Shown here: positions 27,996 through 35,739 of the stretch, piece after piece
Layout: each line of letters begins with the position of its first letter
Position numbering within the stretch: position 1 is the stretch's first letter
DNA from: Tessaracoccus oleiagri
Lineage (GTDB): Bacteria; Actinomycetota; Actinomycetes; Propionibacteriales; Propionibacteriaceae
DNA length: 64,000 bases
Reading direction: 5' to 3'
NCBI RefSeq assembly: GCF_900103275.1
Contig: NZ_FNGP01000001.1
Span: 1 to 64,000, forward strand
The notes under the pieces: generated by a model
Seen by the model: the letters and a program-made list of their open reading frames with translations, nothing else
Databases searched by the model: none
Told to the model about the DNA's origin: nothing
Made by a program: the position numbers and the translations under genes

Positions 27996-28475
27996 ATGGC
28001 CGGACACGGCAGCCCCACCATCACCGCCCACGGCGCCGGCATGCGCGTCGGGATCGTCGCCGCCTCTTGGCACACGCGAGTCATGGACGGCCTCATCGAC
28101 GGCGCGCAGCGCGCCCTCGCGGAGTCGGACGTGAGCGACGTCGACCTCGTCCGGGTGCCGGGCACCATGGAGCTGCCGGTGGCGTGCAGCGTCCTCGCAC
28201 CCCACTACGACGGGCTCGTGGCACTCGGCGTGGTGGTCCGCGGCGGCACGCCCCACTTCGAGTACGTGTGCGCGGGTGCGACCCAGGGAATCACCGACGT
28301 CAGCGTGCGGACCGGCGTCCCGATCGGCTTCGGCGTCCTCACCTGCGACTCCGATGAGCAGGCCCTCGACCGCGCAGGCCTCCCGGGGTCCTCCGAGGAC
28401 AAGGGCCACGAGGCCGCCACTGCCGCTGTCGCGACCGCGGCCGCGCTCAGGACGGCGCTGGGCCGCTTCGCGTGA
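27996..28475 (+). CDS. ribH: 6,7-dimethyl-8-ribityllumazine synthase
   Basis: A 159-residue beta subunit that condenses 5-amino-6-ribitylaminouracil with 3,4-dihydroxy-2-butanone 4-phosphate, normally assembling as pentamers or icosahedral shells. Motifs are [42 protein letters not shown] and [20 protein letters not shown]. It closes the rib operon, and its 3' end overlaps the convergent GntR-type gene by 29 nt. Confidence 0.95.
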   Translation: MAGHGSPTITAHGAGMRVGIVAASWHTRVMDGLIDGAQRALAESDVSDVDLVRVPGTMELPVACSVLAPHYDGLVALGVVVRGGTPHFEYVCAGATQGITDVSVRTGVPIGFGVLTCDSDEQALDRAGLPGSSEDKGHEAATAAVATAAALRTALGRFA

Positions 28476-29220
28476 CCTTCTCCCCGGCCGGGCTTCGGCG
28501 GATCACGTCCTCCAGGAACTCCCTCGACGCATGCTCGACGATCCTCGCGCTCGCGGCGCGAGCCTCGTCGGGGTTGCGCTGCGCGATCGCCGCGGCCATC
28601 TGCTCGTGGAAACGTACGGCGACGAGGTCGGGAGTGGGGGGCATCAGCCCGAAGTGGTGCCGCGCGGAGAGCACCACGTCCATCTGCTGGGCCATGCCGG
28701 AGAAGAGCGGGTTGCCGGACTGCTCGAACACCAGCTCGTGGAACTCCGTGTCGGCCTCGAGGAACCCCGGCAGGTCGCTGTGGTGGGCGCTGTCGTCGAG
28801 CAGTTGCGCGAGCACGAGCAGACGGGCCGCGGCCTCGTCGCTCCGGTGTCCGGCGGCCAGCCAGGCCGCGGAAGGCTCGAGCGCCTGCCGGAGTTCCACG
28901 AGCCACCGGAACTGGTCCGCCCGCTGCGCCGGGTCTCGGAGTTTCCACGCGATGATCTCCGGACTGGTGTGGCTCCAGTCCGAGCGTGGGCGGACCGTCG
29001 TGCCCAGCCGGCGCCTCGATTCGACGAGACACAGCGATGCGAGCACGCTGACCGCTTCCCGGACCACGGACAGCGAGACCCCCCAGCGGGCCGCTTCCGC
29101 CTCGAGTTGGAGCACGGTGCCGGGCTCGATGTCGCCGGAGACGATCATGGCGCCGAGGTCGTCGACGAGTTGCTGTTTCAGTGTCGCGCCCGCCTGACGC
29201 GGGGTGGTTGCGCTGCTCAT
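28447..29220 (-). CDS. FadR-subfamily GntR transcriptional regulator, probable D-galactonate repressor
   Basis: A 257-residue regulator. The N-terminal winged helix (about 12-80) has [43 protein letters not shown], with the recognition helix in SVVREAV. The C-terminal FCD domain (about 95-245) has [31 protein letters not shown] and FHEQMAAAI, which carry the usual metal/ligand histidines. It is divergent from the galactonate uptake and catabolic operon and resembles DgoR of enterobacteria in subfamily and context. That it binds galactonate or KDPGal is inference. The ATG at 29220 has AGGAAAG upstream. Confidence 0.82.
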   Translation of the reverse strand: MSSATTPRQAGATLKQQLVDDLGAMIVSGDIEPGTVLQLEAEAARWGVSLSVVREAVSVLASLCLVESRRRLGTTVRPRSDWSHTSPEIIAWKLRDPAQRADQFRWLVELRQALEPSAAWLAAGHRSDEAAARLLVLAQLLDDSAHHSDLPGFLEADTEFHELVFEQSGNPLFSGMAQQMDVVLSARHHFGLMPPTPDLVAVRFHEQMAAAIAQRNPDEARAASARIVEHASREFLEDVIRRSPAGEKVTRSGPAPS

Positions 29221-29263
29221 CGTGTTTGACTTTCCTGGTCCGATCCGAACTTCGAACCGCCTA

Positions 29264-29293
29264 TTGACGACCATAATAAGTCTGATTTATTCT
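29264..29293 (+). promoter_or_regulatory. galactonate-operon promoter with overlapping FadR-type operator
   Basis: TTGACG (29264-29269), an 18-nt spacer and TATTCT (29288-29293) form a core promoter for the transporter operon. A 17-bp near-perfect palindrome, AATAAGTCTGATTTATT (29275-29291, one mismatched pair), covers the spacer and the -10 box. It is A/T-rich in a GC-rich genome and sits where a repressor would block RNA polymerase. Confidence 0.6.
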
Positions 29294-29374
29294 TTTGGCC
29301 ACAACTACACGCGGGCGAAGTAGCCCGCAGCCCATTCCAACGATGGATTTGGGACGACCTCAATCGGAGGAACC

Positions 29375-30661
29375 ATGAAACACCCCAAGGGTGCGGCCAT
29401 CGCACTCGCGCTCACGACGTCGCTCTTCCTGGCCGCGTGCGGCGGCGACGAGGGCGAGGGCGACAGCAGCGGCAGCGACACCATCCGCGTGACGCTCGCC
29501 AACCACGTCTGGACCGACACCATCAAGGAGGCGATCCCCCAGTTCGAGGAGGAGACCGGCCTCACCGTCGAGATCACCCAGCTCGGCGAGGACCAGCTCA
29601 GCGACCAGTACAACGTGAAGCTCAACGCCGGGTCCGAGGACCTCGACGTGATGATGTACCGCCCCCTCCAGGAGGGGAAGCTGTTCGCCACCAACGGCTG
29701 GATGGCGGACCTCACCGAGCGTGTCGAGTCCAACGCCGACTGGGACTGGAGCGACTTCCAGGAGGGCCCCAAGTCGGCAACGACCCACGAGGACACCGTC
29801 GTCGGCGTCCCGATCATCACCGAGCGCGAGGTGCTCTACTACCGCAAGGACCTCCTCGAGAAGTCCGGCTACGACGCGCCCCCGCAGACGCTCGATGAGC
29901 TCAAGGAAATGGCCCTCAAGATCAAGCAGGACAACCCGGGTACCGCGGGCTTCGTCGCCCGCACCGCGCGCACCGCCGCGGTGACCCAGTTCTCCAGCTA
30001 CCTGTTCTCCTACGGCGGCGACTTCGAGGTCGACGGGCAGGCGGCGGTCGGCTCCGACGAGGCCATCGCGGCCTACGACATGTACTCCAGTCTGATCCGC
30101 GAGGCCGGGCCCGAGAACGTGTCCACCGACATGGGGTGGCCGGACTCGATGGCGATCTTCCAGCAAGGCCAGGCCGCATTCCTGACCGAGGCGGACTCGC
30201 TCTACCGCAACGCCACCGACCCCGAGAAGTCGAAGGTCGCGGAGAACGTCGGCTTCGCCCCGTTCCCGGAGGGCCCCGCCGGCCGTCGTTCCTACAACAT
30301 CCCGTCGTGGGCTCTGGGCATCAACGAGGGCTCGCAGAACAAGGACAACGCCTGGAAGTTCATCGAGTGGGCCACGAGCCAGGAGCAGGCGCTGGCGCTG
30401 CAGCAGGCCGGCAACCCGAGCGCCCGCAACTCCGTCTGGGAGAACGCCGAGTCGACCAAGAACGACCCGGCCGACCTCGTCGAGGCCAGCAAGGGCTCCG
30501 CGGAGAACGGCGTCGGCCATGACCGGCCGCTAGTGACCCGCGTCGCCGAGGCCCGAGAGATCGTCGGTCAGCCGATCGTCGACGGCATCACGGGCAAGGA
30601 CGTCGCCGAGTCGGCCCAGACCGCGCAGGAGGCGTTCCAGCAGTTCCTCGACAGCGAGTAA
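29375..30661 (+). CDS. ABC transporter extracellular solute-binding lipoprotein
   Basis: A 428-residue family-1 sugar-binding protein. The N-terminus has a lipoprotein signal with lipobox LAAC (cysteine near residue 22), so it is anchored outside the membrane. The mature part shows IRVTLANHVWTDTIKEAIPQFEE, SEDLDVMMYRPLQ, TNGWMADLTE, AIFQQGQAAFL and NIPSWALGINEGSQNKDNAWKFIEW, typical of sugar-binding proteins. Its operon with dgoD, an aldolase and a sugar-acid kinase suggests D-galactonate or a galactonate-yielding compound as ligand (inference). A GGAGGA site lies just before the ATG. Confidence 0.87.
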   Translation: MKHPKGAAIALALTTSLFLAACGGDEGEGDSSGSDTIRVTLANHVWTDTIKEAIPQFEEETGLTVEITQLGEDQLSDQYNVKLNAGSEDLDVMMYRPLQEGKLFATNGWMADLTERVESNADWDWSDFQEGPKSATTHEDTVVGVPIITEREVLYYRKDLLEKSGYDAPPQTLDELKEMALKIKQDNPGTAGFVARTARTAAVTQFSSYLFSYGGDFEVDGQAAVGSDEAIAAYDMYSSLIREAGPENVSTDMGWPDSMAIFQQGQAAFLTEADSLYRNATDPEKSKVAENVGFAPFPEGPAGRRSYNIPSWALGINEGSQNKDNAWKFIEWATSQEQALALQQAGNPSARNSVWENAESTKNDPADLVEASKGSAENGVGHDRPLVTRVAEAREIVGQPIVDGITGKDVAESAQTAQEAFQQFLDSE

Positions 30662-30671
30662 CAGCCCCATC

Positions 30672-30703
30672 GGGCGGGCGGGGCCCAAGCGCTCCGCCCG
30701 CCC
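30672..30703 (+). terminator. intra-operon GC hairpin after the binding-protein gene
   Basis: A perfect 10-bp stem (30672-30681 with 30694-30703) with a 12-nt loop lies between the binding protein and the first permease. No T-run follows. In many transport operons such a structure stabilises the upstream mRNA and lowers expression of the permeases. Confidence 0.6.
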
Positions 30704-30725
30704 CTCCAACCCGTAGGAGGTGTCC

Positions 30726-31661
30726 ATGTCAACGGCGACCGCAACCCCCCGGACCGTGCCGCACACCACACGCCCGCAGTCCTCTGTCTCGCGCTGGGCC
30801 AACCACAACCGCAAATGGGTCCTCGCCGCCCCCGCGATGATCTTCACCGCGGCGATGATCCTCTTCCCGCTCGGCTGGACCCTGTACCTCAGCCTGACGA
30901 ACGCCAAGGGTTCCGTGCGCGCGGAGAAGGAGTTCATCGGATTCGACAACTACGCGAGCGTCTTCGCGGACACCGCCCGGTTCTGGCCCGCGGTGGGCCG
31001 CACCCTGTTCTTCACGGGCGGCACGCTCGTCGCCCAACTGGTGCTCGGCATGGTCATCGCCCTCCTGTTGCGCAAGAACTTCCGCGGCCAAGGCTTCGTC
31101 CGCATCGCGGTGCTGATGCCGCTCGTCGCCACCCCCGTGGCCGTCGGCATGATGTGGCGCCTCATCTTCGAGCCCAACATCGGCATCGTGAACTACCTCC
31201 TCGTCCGCATGGGCATCCCGGCGCAGCCCTGGCTCGCGGGCGAGAACACCGCCCTGCCGACGACGATGATCATCGACATCTGGCAGTGGACGCCCATGGT
31301 GGCGCTCATCCTGCTCGCCGGTCTCACCTCCATCCCCGAGGAGATGGACGAGGCCGCCTCCATCGACGGGGCCAGCGCCTGGCAGCGCTTCTGGCACGTC
31401 ACGCTCCCGATCCTCTGGCCGAGCGTCGTCGTCGCCACGCTGCTGCGCGGCATCGACGCCCTCAAGACGTTCGACATCCTGTACGCGACGAAGGGCCGCG
31501 GCGGCGGGTCGTTCAACGAGGTGGAGACCCTCAACGTCTACGCCTACGGCCTCAGCTTCGACTACAACAACTACGGAATCGCCTCCGCGGTGCTCATCCT
31601 GTTCTTCGGGCTGATCCTGCTCGCGCTGTTCCTCCTCGTGCGTGGAAACAAGGTGAAGTGA
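30726..31661 (+). CDS. ABC sugar transporter permease 1
   Basis: A 311-residue MalF/UgpA-type permease with six membrane segments; the first follows the cytoplasmic N-terminus (WVLAAPAMIFTAAMILFPLGW). The EAA loop that contacts the ATPase reads EEMDEAASIDGASAWQRFWHVTLPIL. The ATG at 30726 lies 5 nt after AGGAGG; the GTG two codons upstream overlaps that site and is unlikely. It works with the next permease and the binding protein. No ATPase gene is in the operon, so an MsmK-like shared ATPase elsewhere is likely. Confidence 0.9.
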   Translation: MSTATATPRTVPHTTRPQSSVSRWANHNRKWVLAAPAMIFTAAMILFPLGWTLYLSLTNAKGSVRAEKEFIGFDNYASVFADTARFWPAVGRTLFFTGGTLVAQLVLGMVIALLLRKNFRGQGFVRIAVLMPLVATPVAVGMMWRLIFEPNIGIVNYLLVRMGIPAQPWLAGENTALPTTMIIDIWQWTPMVALILLAGLTSIPEEMDEAASIDGASAWQRFWHVTLPILWPSVVVATLLRGIDALKTFDILYATKGRGGGSFNEVETLNVYAYGLSFDYNNYGIASAVLILFFGLILLALFLLVRGNKVK

Positions 31662-31662
31662 C

Positions 31663-32478
31663 ATGCGTACCTCCCCCGGTTACCGGATCTTCCGAATCGT
31701 CGCGATCGCGGTGCTCATCGTCGTGATGCTCATGCCGATCTTCTGGATGGTGTTGTCCAGCCTGAAGAACAACGTGCAGATCTTCGACGTCGCCAACGCC
31801 TTCAATTTCGACCCGTCTCTGGAGAACTACCGCAACGTCCTCGCGCGCTCCGACTACGTCGACTACATCTGGAACAGCTTCTTCGTGGCGTTCATGTCGA
31901 CGGCGATCTCGCTCGTCATCGGTGTCCCCGCGGCCTACTCCATGAGCCGCTTCGTCATGCGCCGCAGCGCGCTGGTGGTGCTGATGGCGCGCATCATCCC
32001 GGGCGTCTCGCTGCTCGTGCCGTGGTACTACATCTTCAGCAACCTGCGCCTGGTGGGCGGCTACTCGGTGCTGATCCTCTCGCACATGTTCGTCGCCCTG
32101 CCGCTCATCGTCTACATCATGATGGGCTTCTTCGACGGGCTCCCGATCGACCTCGAGGAGGCCGCCCAGGTGGACGGGCTCACCCCGATCGGGGCGTTCC
32201 TGAAGGTCACGCTGCCGCTGTCGGTGCCGGGGCTCGCCACCGCCGCGATCCTGAGTTTCATCTTCTCCTGGAACAACTTCATGTTCGCACTCGTGCTCTC
32301 CGACGCCGGGACCAAGACACTCCCCGTCGCGATCTTCGACTTCATCGGCTACGCCTCCATCGACTGGGGCGGTCTGATGGCCGCCTCCACCGTCGTCACG
32401 TTGCCGATCATGCTGATCGCGCTGTTCGCGCAGCGCTACGTCGTGTCCGGCCTCACCGCTGGGGCGGTGAAGGGCTGA
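31663..32478 (+). CDS. ABC sugar transporter permease 2
   Basis: A 271-residue MalG/UgpE-type permease with six membrane segments, starting IFRIVAIAVLIVVMLMPIFWM. Its EAA loop is DLEEAAQVDGLTPIGAFLKVTLPLS. The start lies 1 nt after the stop of the partner permease, and its stop overlaps the dgoD start (TGATG), which places transport and catabolism in a single transcription unit. Confidence 0.9.
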   Translation: MRTSPGYRIFRIVAIAVLIVVMLMPIFWMVLSSLKNNVQIFDVANAFNFDPSLENYRNVLARSDYVDYIWNSFFVAFMSTAISLVIGVPAAYSMSRFVMRRSALVVLMARIIPGVSLLVPWYYIFSNLRLVGGYSVLILSHMFVALPLIVYIMMGFFDGLPIDLEEAAQVDGLTPIGAFLKVTLPLSVPGLATAAILSFIFSWNNFMFALVLSDAGTKTLPVAIFDFIGYASIDWGGLMAASTVVTLPIMLIALFAQRYVVSGLTAGAVKG

Positions 32479-33620
32479 TGATCGCGCGCGTCGAGACGTT
32501 CCTCGTCGCCCCCCGCTGGCTGCTGGTGCGGATCGAGACCACCGACGGGGTGGTCGGCTGGGGCGAGGCCACTTGCGAGGGCCGGTCGGACACCGTCGCC
32601 ACGGCTGTGAACGAGATGGCTGAATTGCTGATCGGCAAGCCGGCCGACCGCATCGAGGACCACTGGCAGGTGCTCACCAAGGGCTCGTTCTACCGGGGCG
32701 GCAGCATCCTGTCGTCGGCGGTCGCCGGCATCGACATGGCCCTGTGGGACATCCTCGGCAAGCGCACCGGCCGCCCGATCCACGAGCTGCTCGGCGGCGC
32801 GGTGCGGGACCGGATCCGCGTGTACTGCTGGGTGGGCGGCGACGACCCGGCCGACGTGGCGGAGCAGGTGGGGGCCCGCCTCGAGCAGGGCTTCACCGCG
32901 GTGAAGATGAACGCATCGGGCGCGATGACGCCGCTCGCCAGCCCCCGCGAACTCGACGGGGTGCTCGAGCGGGTCGCCACGGCGAAGGAGGTGCTCGGCG
33001 ACGAGCGCGACGTCGCCGTCGACTTCCACGGCCGCGTGTCCTACCCCAACGCGCTGCGCCTGGCCCACCTGCTGGAACCGCTGCGGCCGATGTTCATCGA
33101 GGAGCCGCTCGTCCCCGAGGACTCGCCGCTCATCACCCGGATCGTCAACAACACCAGCGTCCCCATCGCCACGGGCGAGCGGCTGTTCGAGCGACGCGAG
33201 TTCCTGCCGGTGTTGCAGGGCGGCGTCGGGATCGTCCAGCCCGACCTCGCGCACGCCGGCGGCATCACCGAGGTGCGCAAGATCGCGTCGCTGGCGGAGG
33301 CGTTCGGCGCGCTGCTGGCCCCTCATTGCCCCCTGGGCCCGATCGCGCTGGCCGCCTGCCTGCAGGTCGGTTTCTGCACGATCAACCACGCGATCCAGGA
33401 GGGCAGCTTCGGCATCCACTACAACCAGGGGGCCGACGTGCTGGACTACCTAGTCGACACCTCCGTGTTCGACATCCACGACGGCCACATCAACCGCCTC
33501 ACCGGCCCCGGCCTCGGTATCGAGATCGACGAGCAGGCCGTCCGCGCGGCCGCGCTGGACTGGAAGCCGTGGCGCGGGCCGATCTGGCGCCACCGGGACG
33601 GGAGCTTTGCGGAATGGTGA
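32478..33620 (+). CDS. dgoD: D-galactonate dehydratase
   Basis: A 380-residue enolase-superfamily enzyme (mandelate racemase/muconate lactonizing group) converting D-galactonate to 2-keto-3-deoxy-D-galactonate. It resembles E. coli DgoD over its whole length: PRWLLVRIET, GVVGWGEATCEGR, AGIDMALWDILGK, the metal ligand Asp in DFHGR near residue 180, EEP near 207, GER near 232, and APHCPLGPIALAACLQVGF with the catalytic His near residue 283, plus GIHYNQGADVLDYL. The C-terminal end WRHRDGSFAEW also matches that family. It is coupled to the permease upstream and the aldolase downstream. Confidence 0.92.
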   Translation: MIARVETFLVAPRWLLVRIETTDGVVGWGEATCEGRSDTVATAVNEMAELLIGKPADRIEDHWQVLTKGSFYRGGSILSSAVAGIDMALWDILGKRTGRPIHELLGGAVRDRIRVYCWVGGDDPADVAEQVGARLEQGFTAVKMNASGAMTPLASPRELDGVLERVATAKEVLGDERDVAVDFHGRVSYPNALRLAHLLEPLRPMFIEEPLVPEDSPLITRIVNNTSVPIATGERLFERREFLPVLQGGVGIVQPDLAHAGGITEVRKIASLAEAFGALLAPHCPLGPIALAACLQVGFCTINHAIQEGSFGIHYNQGADVLDYLVDTSVFDIHDGHINRLTGPGLGIEIDEQAVRAAALDWKPWRGPIWRHRDGSFAEW

Positions 33621-34234
33621 GCTTCCTGGACCGGTTGAGGGCGTACCGGCTCGTCGCCATCGTCCGCGGTGTCGACCCCGAACACGTCACCATCACCTGC
33701 CGCGTGCTGCTCGAGGAGGGCGTGCGCCTCGTCGAGGTGCCGCTGACGACGCCCGGCGCCGAGTCGGTCATCGCTGAGCTCGCCGCCGACGCCCCGGCCG
33801 GGGCGCTCGTCGGCGCCGGTACCGTCCTGGAGGCGCCGCAGGTGCACGAGGTGATCGCCGCGGGTGCGCAGTTCATCGTCACGCCGGCGGTCACCGTCGC
33901 GATCAACGCGGCGGTGGAGGCCGGTGTGCCCGTGCTCGCCGGCGCCTACTCCCCCAGCGAGGCGTGGGCCGCCCACCAAGCCGGAGCGAGCGCCGTCAAG
34001 CTGTTCCCCGCCTCCGCCGGGGGGCCGTCGTACCTGAAGGCACTCCGGGACCCGTTCCCGAAGATCCCGTTCGTCCCCGTGGGCGGAGTCGACGTCCTCG
34101 GGGCCGGTGACTACTTCGCCGCCGGGGCGGTCGCCGTCGGCGTGGGCGGGCCGCTCGTCGGCGACGCGGTGCGGGGCGGCAGCCTCGACGACCTCCGTCG
34201 GCGGGCCCGCGCGTTCCTGGCCGCGGTGCGATGA
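33614..34234 (+). CDS. dgoA: 2-dehydro-3-deoxy-6-phosphogalactonate aldolase
   Basis: A 206-residue KDPG/KDPGal aldolase cleaving KDPGal to pyruvate and glyceraldehyde 3-phosphate. It carries the general-base glutamate in VRLVEVPLTTPGA, the GAGTVL loop, the PAVTVAINAA segment and the Schiff-base lysine in AVKLFPASAGGPSYLKALRDPFP. The PVGGVD phosphate site follows. The LTTPGA sequence and the neighbours favour the galactonate aldolase over the gluconate enzyme. The ATG overlaps the dgoD stop by 7 nt. Confidence 0.9.
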   Translation: MVSFLDRLRAYRLVAIVRGVDPEHVTITCRVLLEEGVRLVEVPLTTPGAESVIAELAADAPAGALVGAGTVLEAPQVHEVIAAGAQFIVTPAVTVAINAAVEAGVPVLAGAYSPSEAWAAHQAGASAVKLFPASAGGPSYLKALRDPFPKIPFVPVGGVDVLGAGDYFAAGAVAVGVGGPLVGDAVRGGSLDDLRRRARAFLAAVR

Positions 34235-35151
34235 GCGAGCACGACTTCGACGTCGTGACGCTCGGCGAGACGATGGTCAGCCTCCGCACCACGGCTCCGA
34301 TCCGCTTCCCGGCCGCCCTGGAGGCGACGCCCGCCGGCGCGGAGTCGAACGTGGCGATCGGGCTCGCAAGGCTGGGCCACCGGGTGCGTTGGATCTCGCG
34401 GCTGGGCGCGGACCCGTGGGGCGACGCGATCGTGGCGGCGCTGCGCGGCGAGGGCGTTGACGTGCACGTCGCCCGGGACGCCGGCCGTCCCACCGGGCTC
34501 ATGACCCTGGCCCAGCGCACCGCCGACCGCGCGGTGGTGGAGTACCGGCGCGCCGGGAGCGCGGCGTCGGCGCTGAGCGCCGACGATCTCGGAGGCCTCG
34601 GCAGCCCCCGGATCCTGCACCTGACAGGCATCACCCCGGCCCTGTCGGCCTCGGCCGCCGACGCCTGCCTCGAGGCGGCGCGTCGTGTTCGGGACGCCAG
34701 CGGCCTCGTGAGCCTCGACGTGAACCATCGCCGACTGCTGTGGTCGGCGGAGGAGGCCCGGCTCGGGCTGCGCGAGCTGGGTGGCCTGGCCGACATCGTG
34801 ATCGGCGGTGAGGAGGAGTTGGAGCTGTTGGGCGACTCCCCCGAGTCGCTGCTCGAGACGGCATCGGTCGTCGTGGCGAAGCGGGGCGCCGACGGCGCCG
34901 AGGCGTGGTCACGCGACGAGCACGTCACCGCAACCGGGCACCGGGTGACGGTGGTCGACCCCGTCGGGGCGGGCGACGGCTTCTGCGCCGGCTTCCTGTC
35001 GGGGCTGCTCGACGGGCTGCCGCTCGGCGAGTGCCTGGGCCGCGGCAACACCGTCGGCGCCTTCGCCGTGGGGCACGTCGGCGACTGGCAGGGTTACCCG
35101 TCCCGTGACGAGCTGACGCTCCTGCGGGCAGCGGATCCCACCGCTCGGTGA
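34231..35151 (+). CDS. PfkB-family 2-keto-3-deoxy-sugar-acid kinase
   Basis: A 306-residue ribokinase-fold kinase. N-terminal VTLGETMVSLR and AGAESNVAIGLARLGHRVRWISRLGADPWGD form the substrate side; the C-terminal ATP and anion-hole motif is VVDPVGAGDGFCAGFLSGLL with the catalytic Asp in GAGD. The similarity is to KdgK-type enzymes and not to the unrelated enterobacterial DgoK. In this operon it would phosphorylate 2-keto-3-deoxygalactonate between DgoD and the aldolase. ATGA overlap with the aldolase shows translational coupling. Confidence 0.87.
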   Translation: MSEHDFDVVTLGETMVSLRTTAPIRFPAALEATPAGAESNVAIGLARLGHRVRWISRLGADPWGDAIVAALRGEGVDVHVARDAGRPTGLMTLAQRTADRAVVEYRRAGSAASALSADDLGGLGSPRILHLTGITPALSASAADACLEAARRVRDASGLVSLDVNHRRLLWSAEEARLGLRELGGLADIVIGGEEELELLGDSPESLLETASVVVAKRGADGAEAWSRDEHVTATGHRVTVVDPVGAGDGFCAGFLSGLLDGLPLGECLGRGNTVGAFAVGHVGDWQGYPSRDELTLLRAADPTAR

Positions 35152-35173
35152 CCCCAACTGGGACAATGCCTCG

Positions 35174-35509
35174 ATGGATGACATCGACCTGGAGGAAGTG
35201 GCCGCCGAACTCAAGGCCAAGGCAGCGGACCTTCGCGCGCGCATCGCCGAGCTGACCAAGGTCGTCGACGCCGACGCCACCATCGGGTTCGGCAAGCGCA
35301 TCGGCGACGGCACCATCCAAGCGATCCAGCAGATGGAGGACACCTCCGCGGCCGAGTCGCTGCAGCGCACGCTCAACGAGGTCGAAGCGGCACAGACGCG
35401 GCTGAGGGCCGGCACCTTCGGCCGCTGCGTCGTCTGCGGCGAGCCGATTCCCGCCGCGCGGCTGGAGTTCCGGCCGTGGGCGGCGACGTGCGTGCAGCAC
35501 GCGGGCTGA
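35174..35509 (+). CDS. TraR/DksA-type zinc-finger protein
   Basis: A 111-residue protein with a long N-terminal coiled coil (about residues 5-75) and a C-terminal zinc finger. The finger reads CVVCGEPIPAARLEFRPWAATCVQHAG, so the usual fourth cysteine is replaced by histidine (C-C-C-H). DksA/TraR proteins insert the coiled coil into the RNA polymerase secondary channel; actinobacterial members are poorly characterised. The ATG lies 6 nt after GACAAT, a leaderless-type spacing. It follows the galactonate operon by 22 nt and may have its own promoter. Confidence 0.82.
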   Translation: MDDIDLEEVAAELKAKAADLRARIAELTKVVDADATIGFGKRIGDGTIQAIQQMEDTSAAESLQRTLNEVEAAQTRLRAGTFGRCVVCGEPIPAARLEFRPWAATCVQHAG

Positions 35510-35530
35510 CTGGCGTCAAGCCCCCGAAAT

Positions 35531-35616
35531 TCAAGAAACTTCACTTGCTTGGTGGCGGCCCCCTCCGGCTGAGCATGAATCCGACGCGCCGCTGTCAAGC
35601 AAGTGAAGTTTCTTGA
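35531..35616. repeat. 86-bp hairpin repeat, copy 1
   Basis: Perfect 21-bp inverted arms (35531-35551 and 35596-35616; the left arm begins TCAAGAAACTTC) enclose a 44-nt GC-rich core. A second copy of exactly the same length and orientation lies at 39148-39233. It sits 21 nt after the zinc-finger gene and upstream of the fucosidase promoter. Confidence 0.85.
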
Positions 35617-35679
35617 TTTCAGCGCTCTGCAGCGCCACTGGTTGAGCAATTTCTGCCCGTTTTGGAGAAACCCTTGCGA

Positions 35680-35693
35680 TGTTAGCGCTAACA
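35680..35693. promoter_or_regulatory. LacI-family operator palindrome
   Basis: The perfect 14-bp palindrome TGTTAGCGCTAACA matches the TGNNANCGNTNNCA consensus of LacI/GalR regulators. It lies about 45 nt upstream of the fucosidase start, between a TTGCGA (35674-35679) and TTAGTT (35696-35701) that could be -35 and -10 boxes. Confidence 0.75.
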
Positions 35694-35739
35694 ATTTAGT
35701 TTGGACGGCACCCACCTGTTCGAACACTGGAGTACACAG

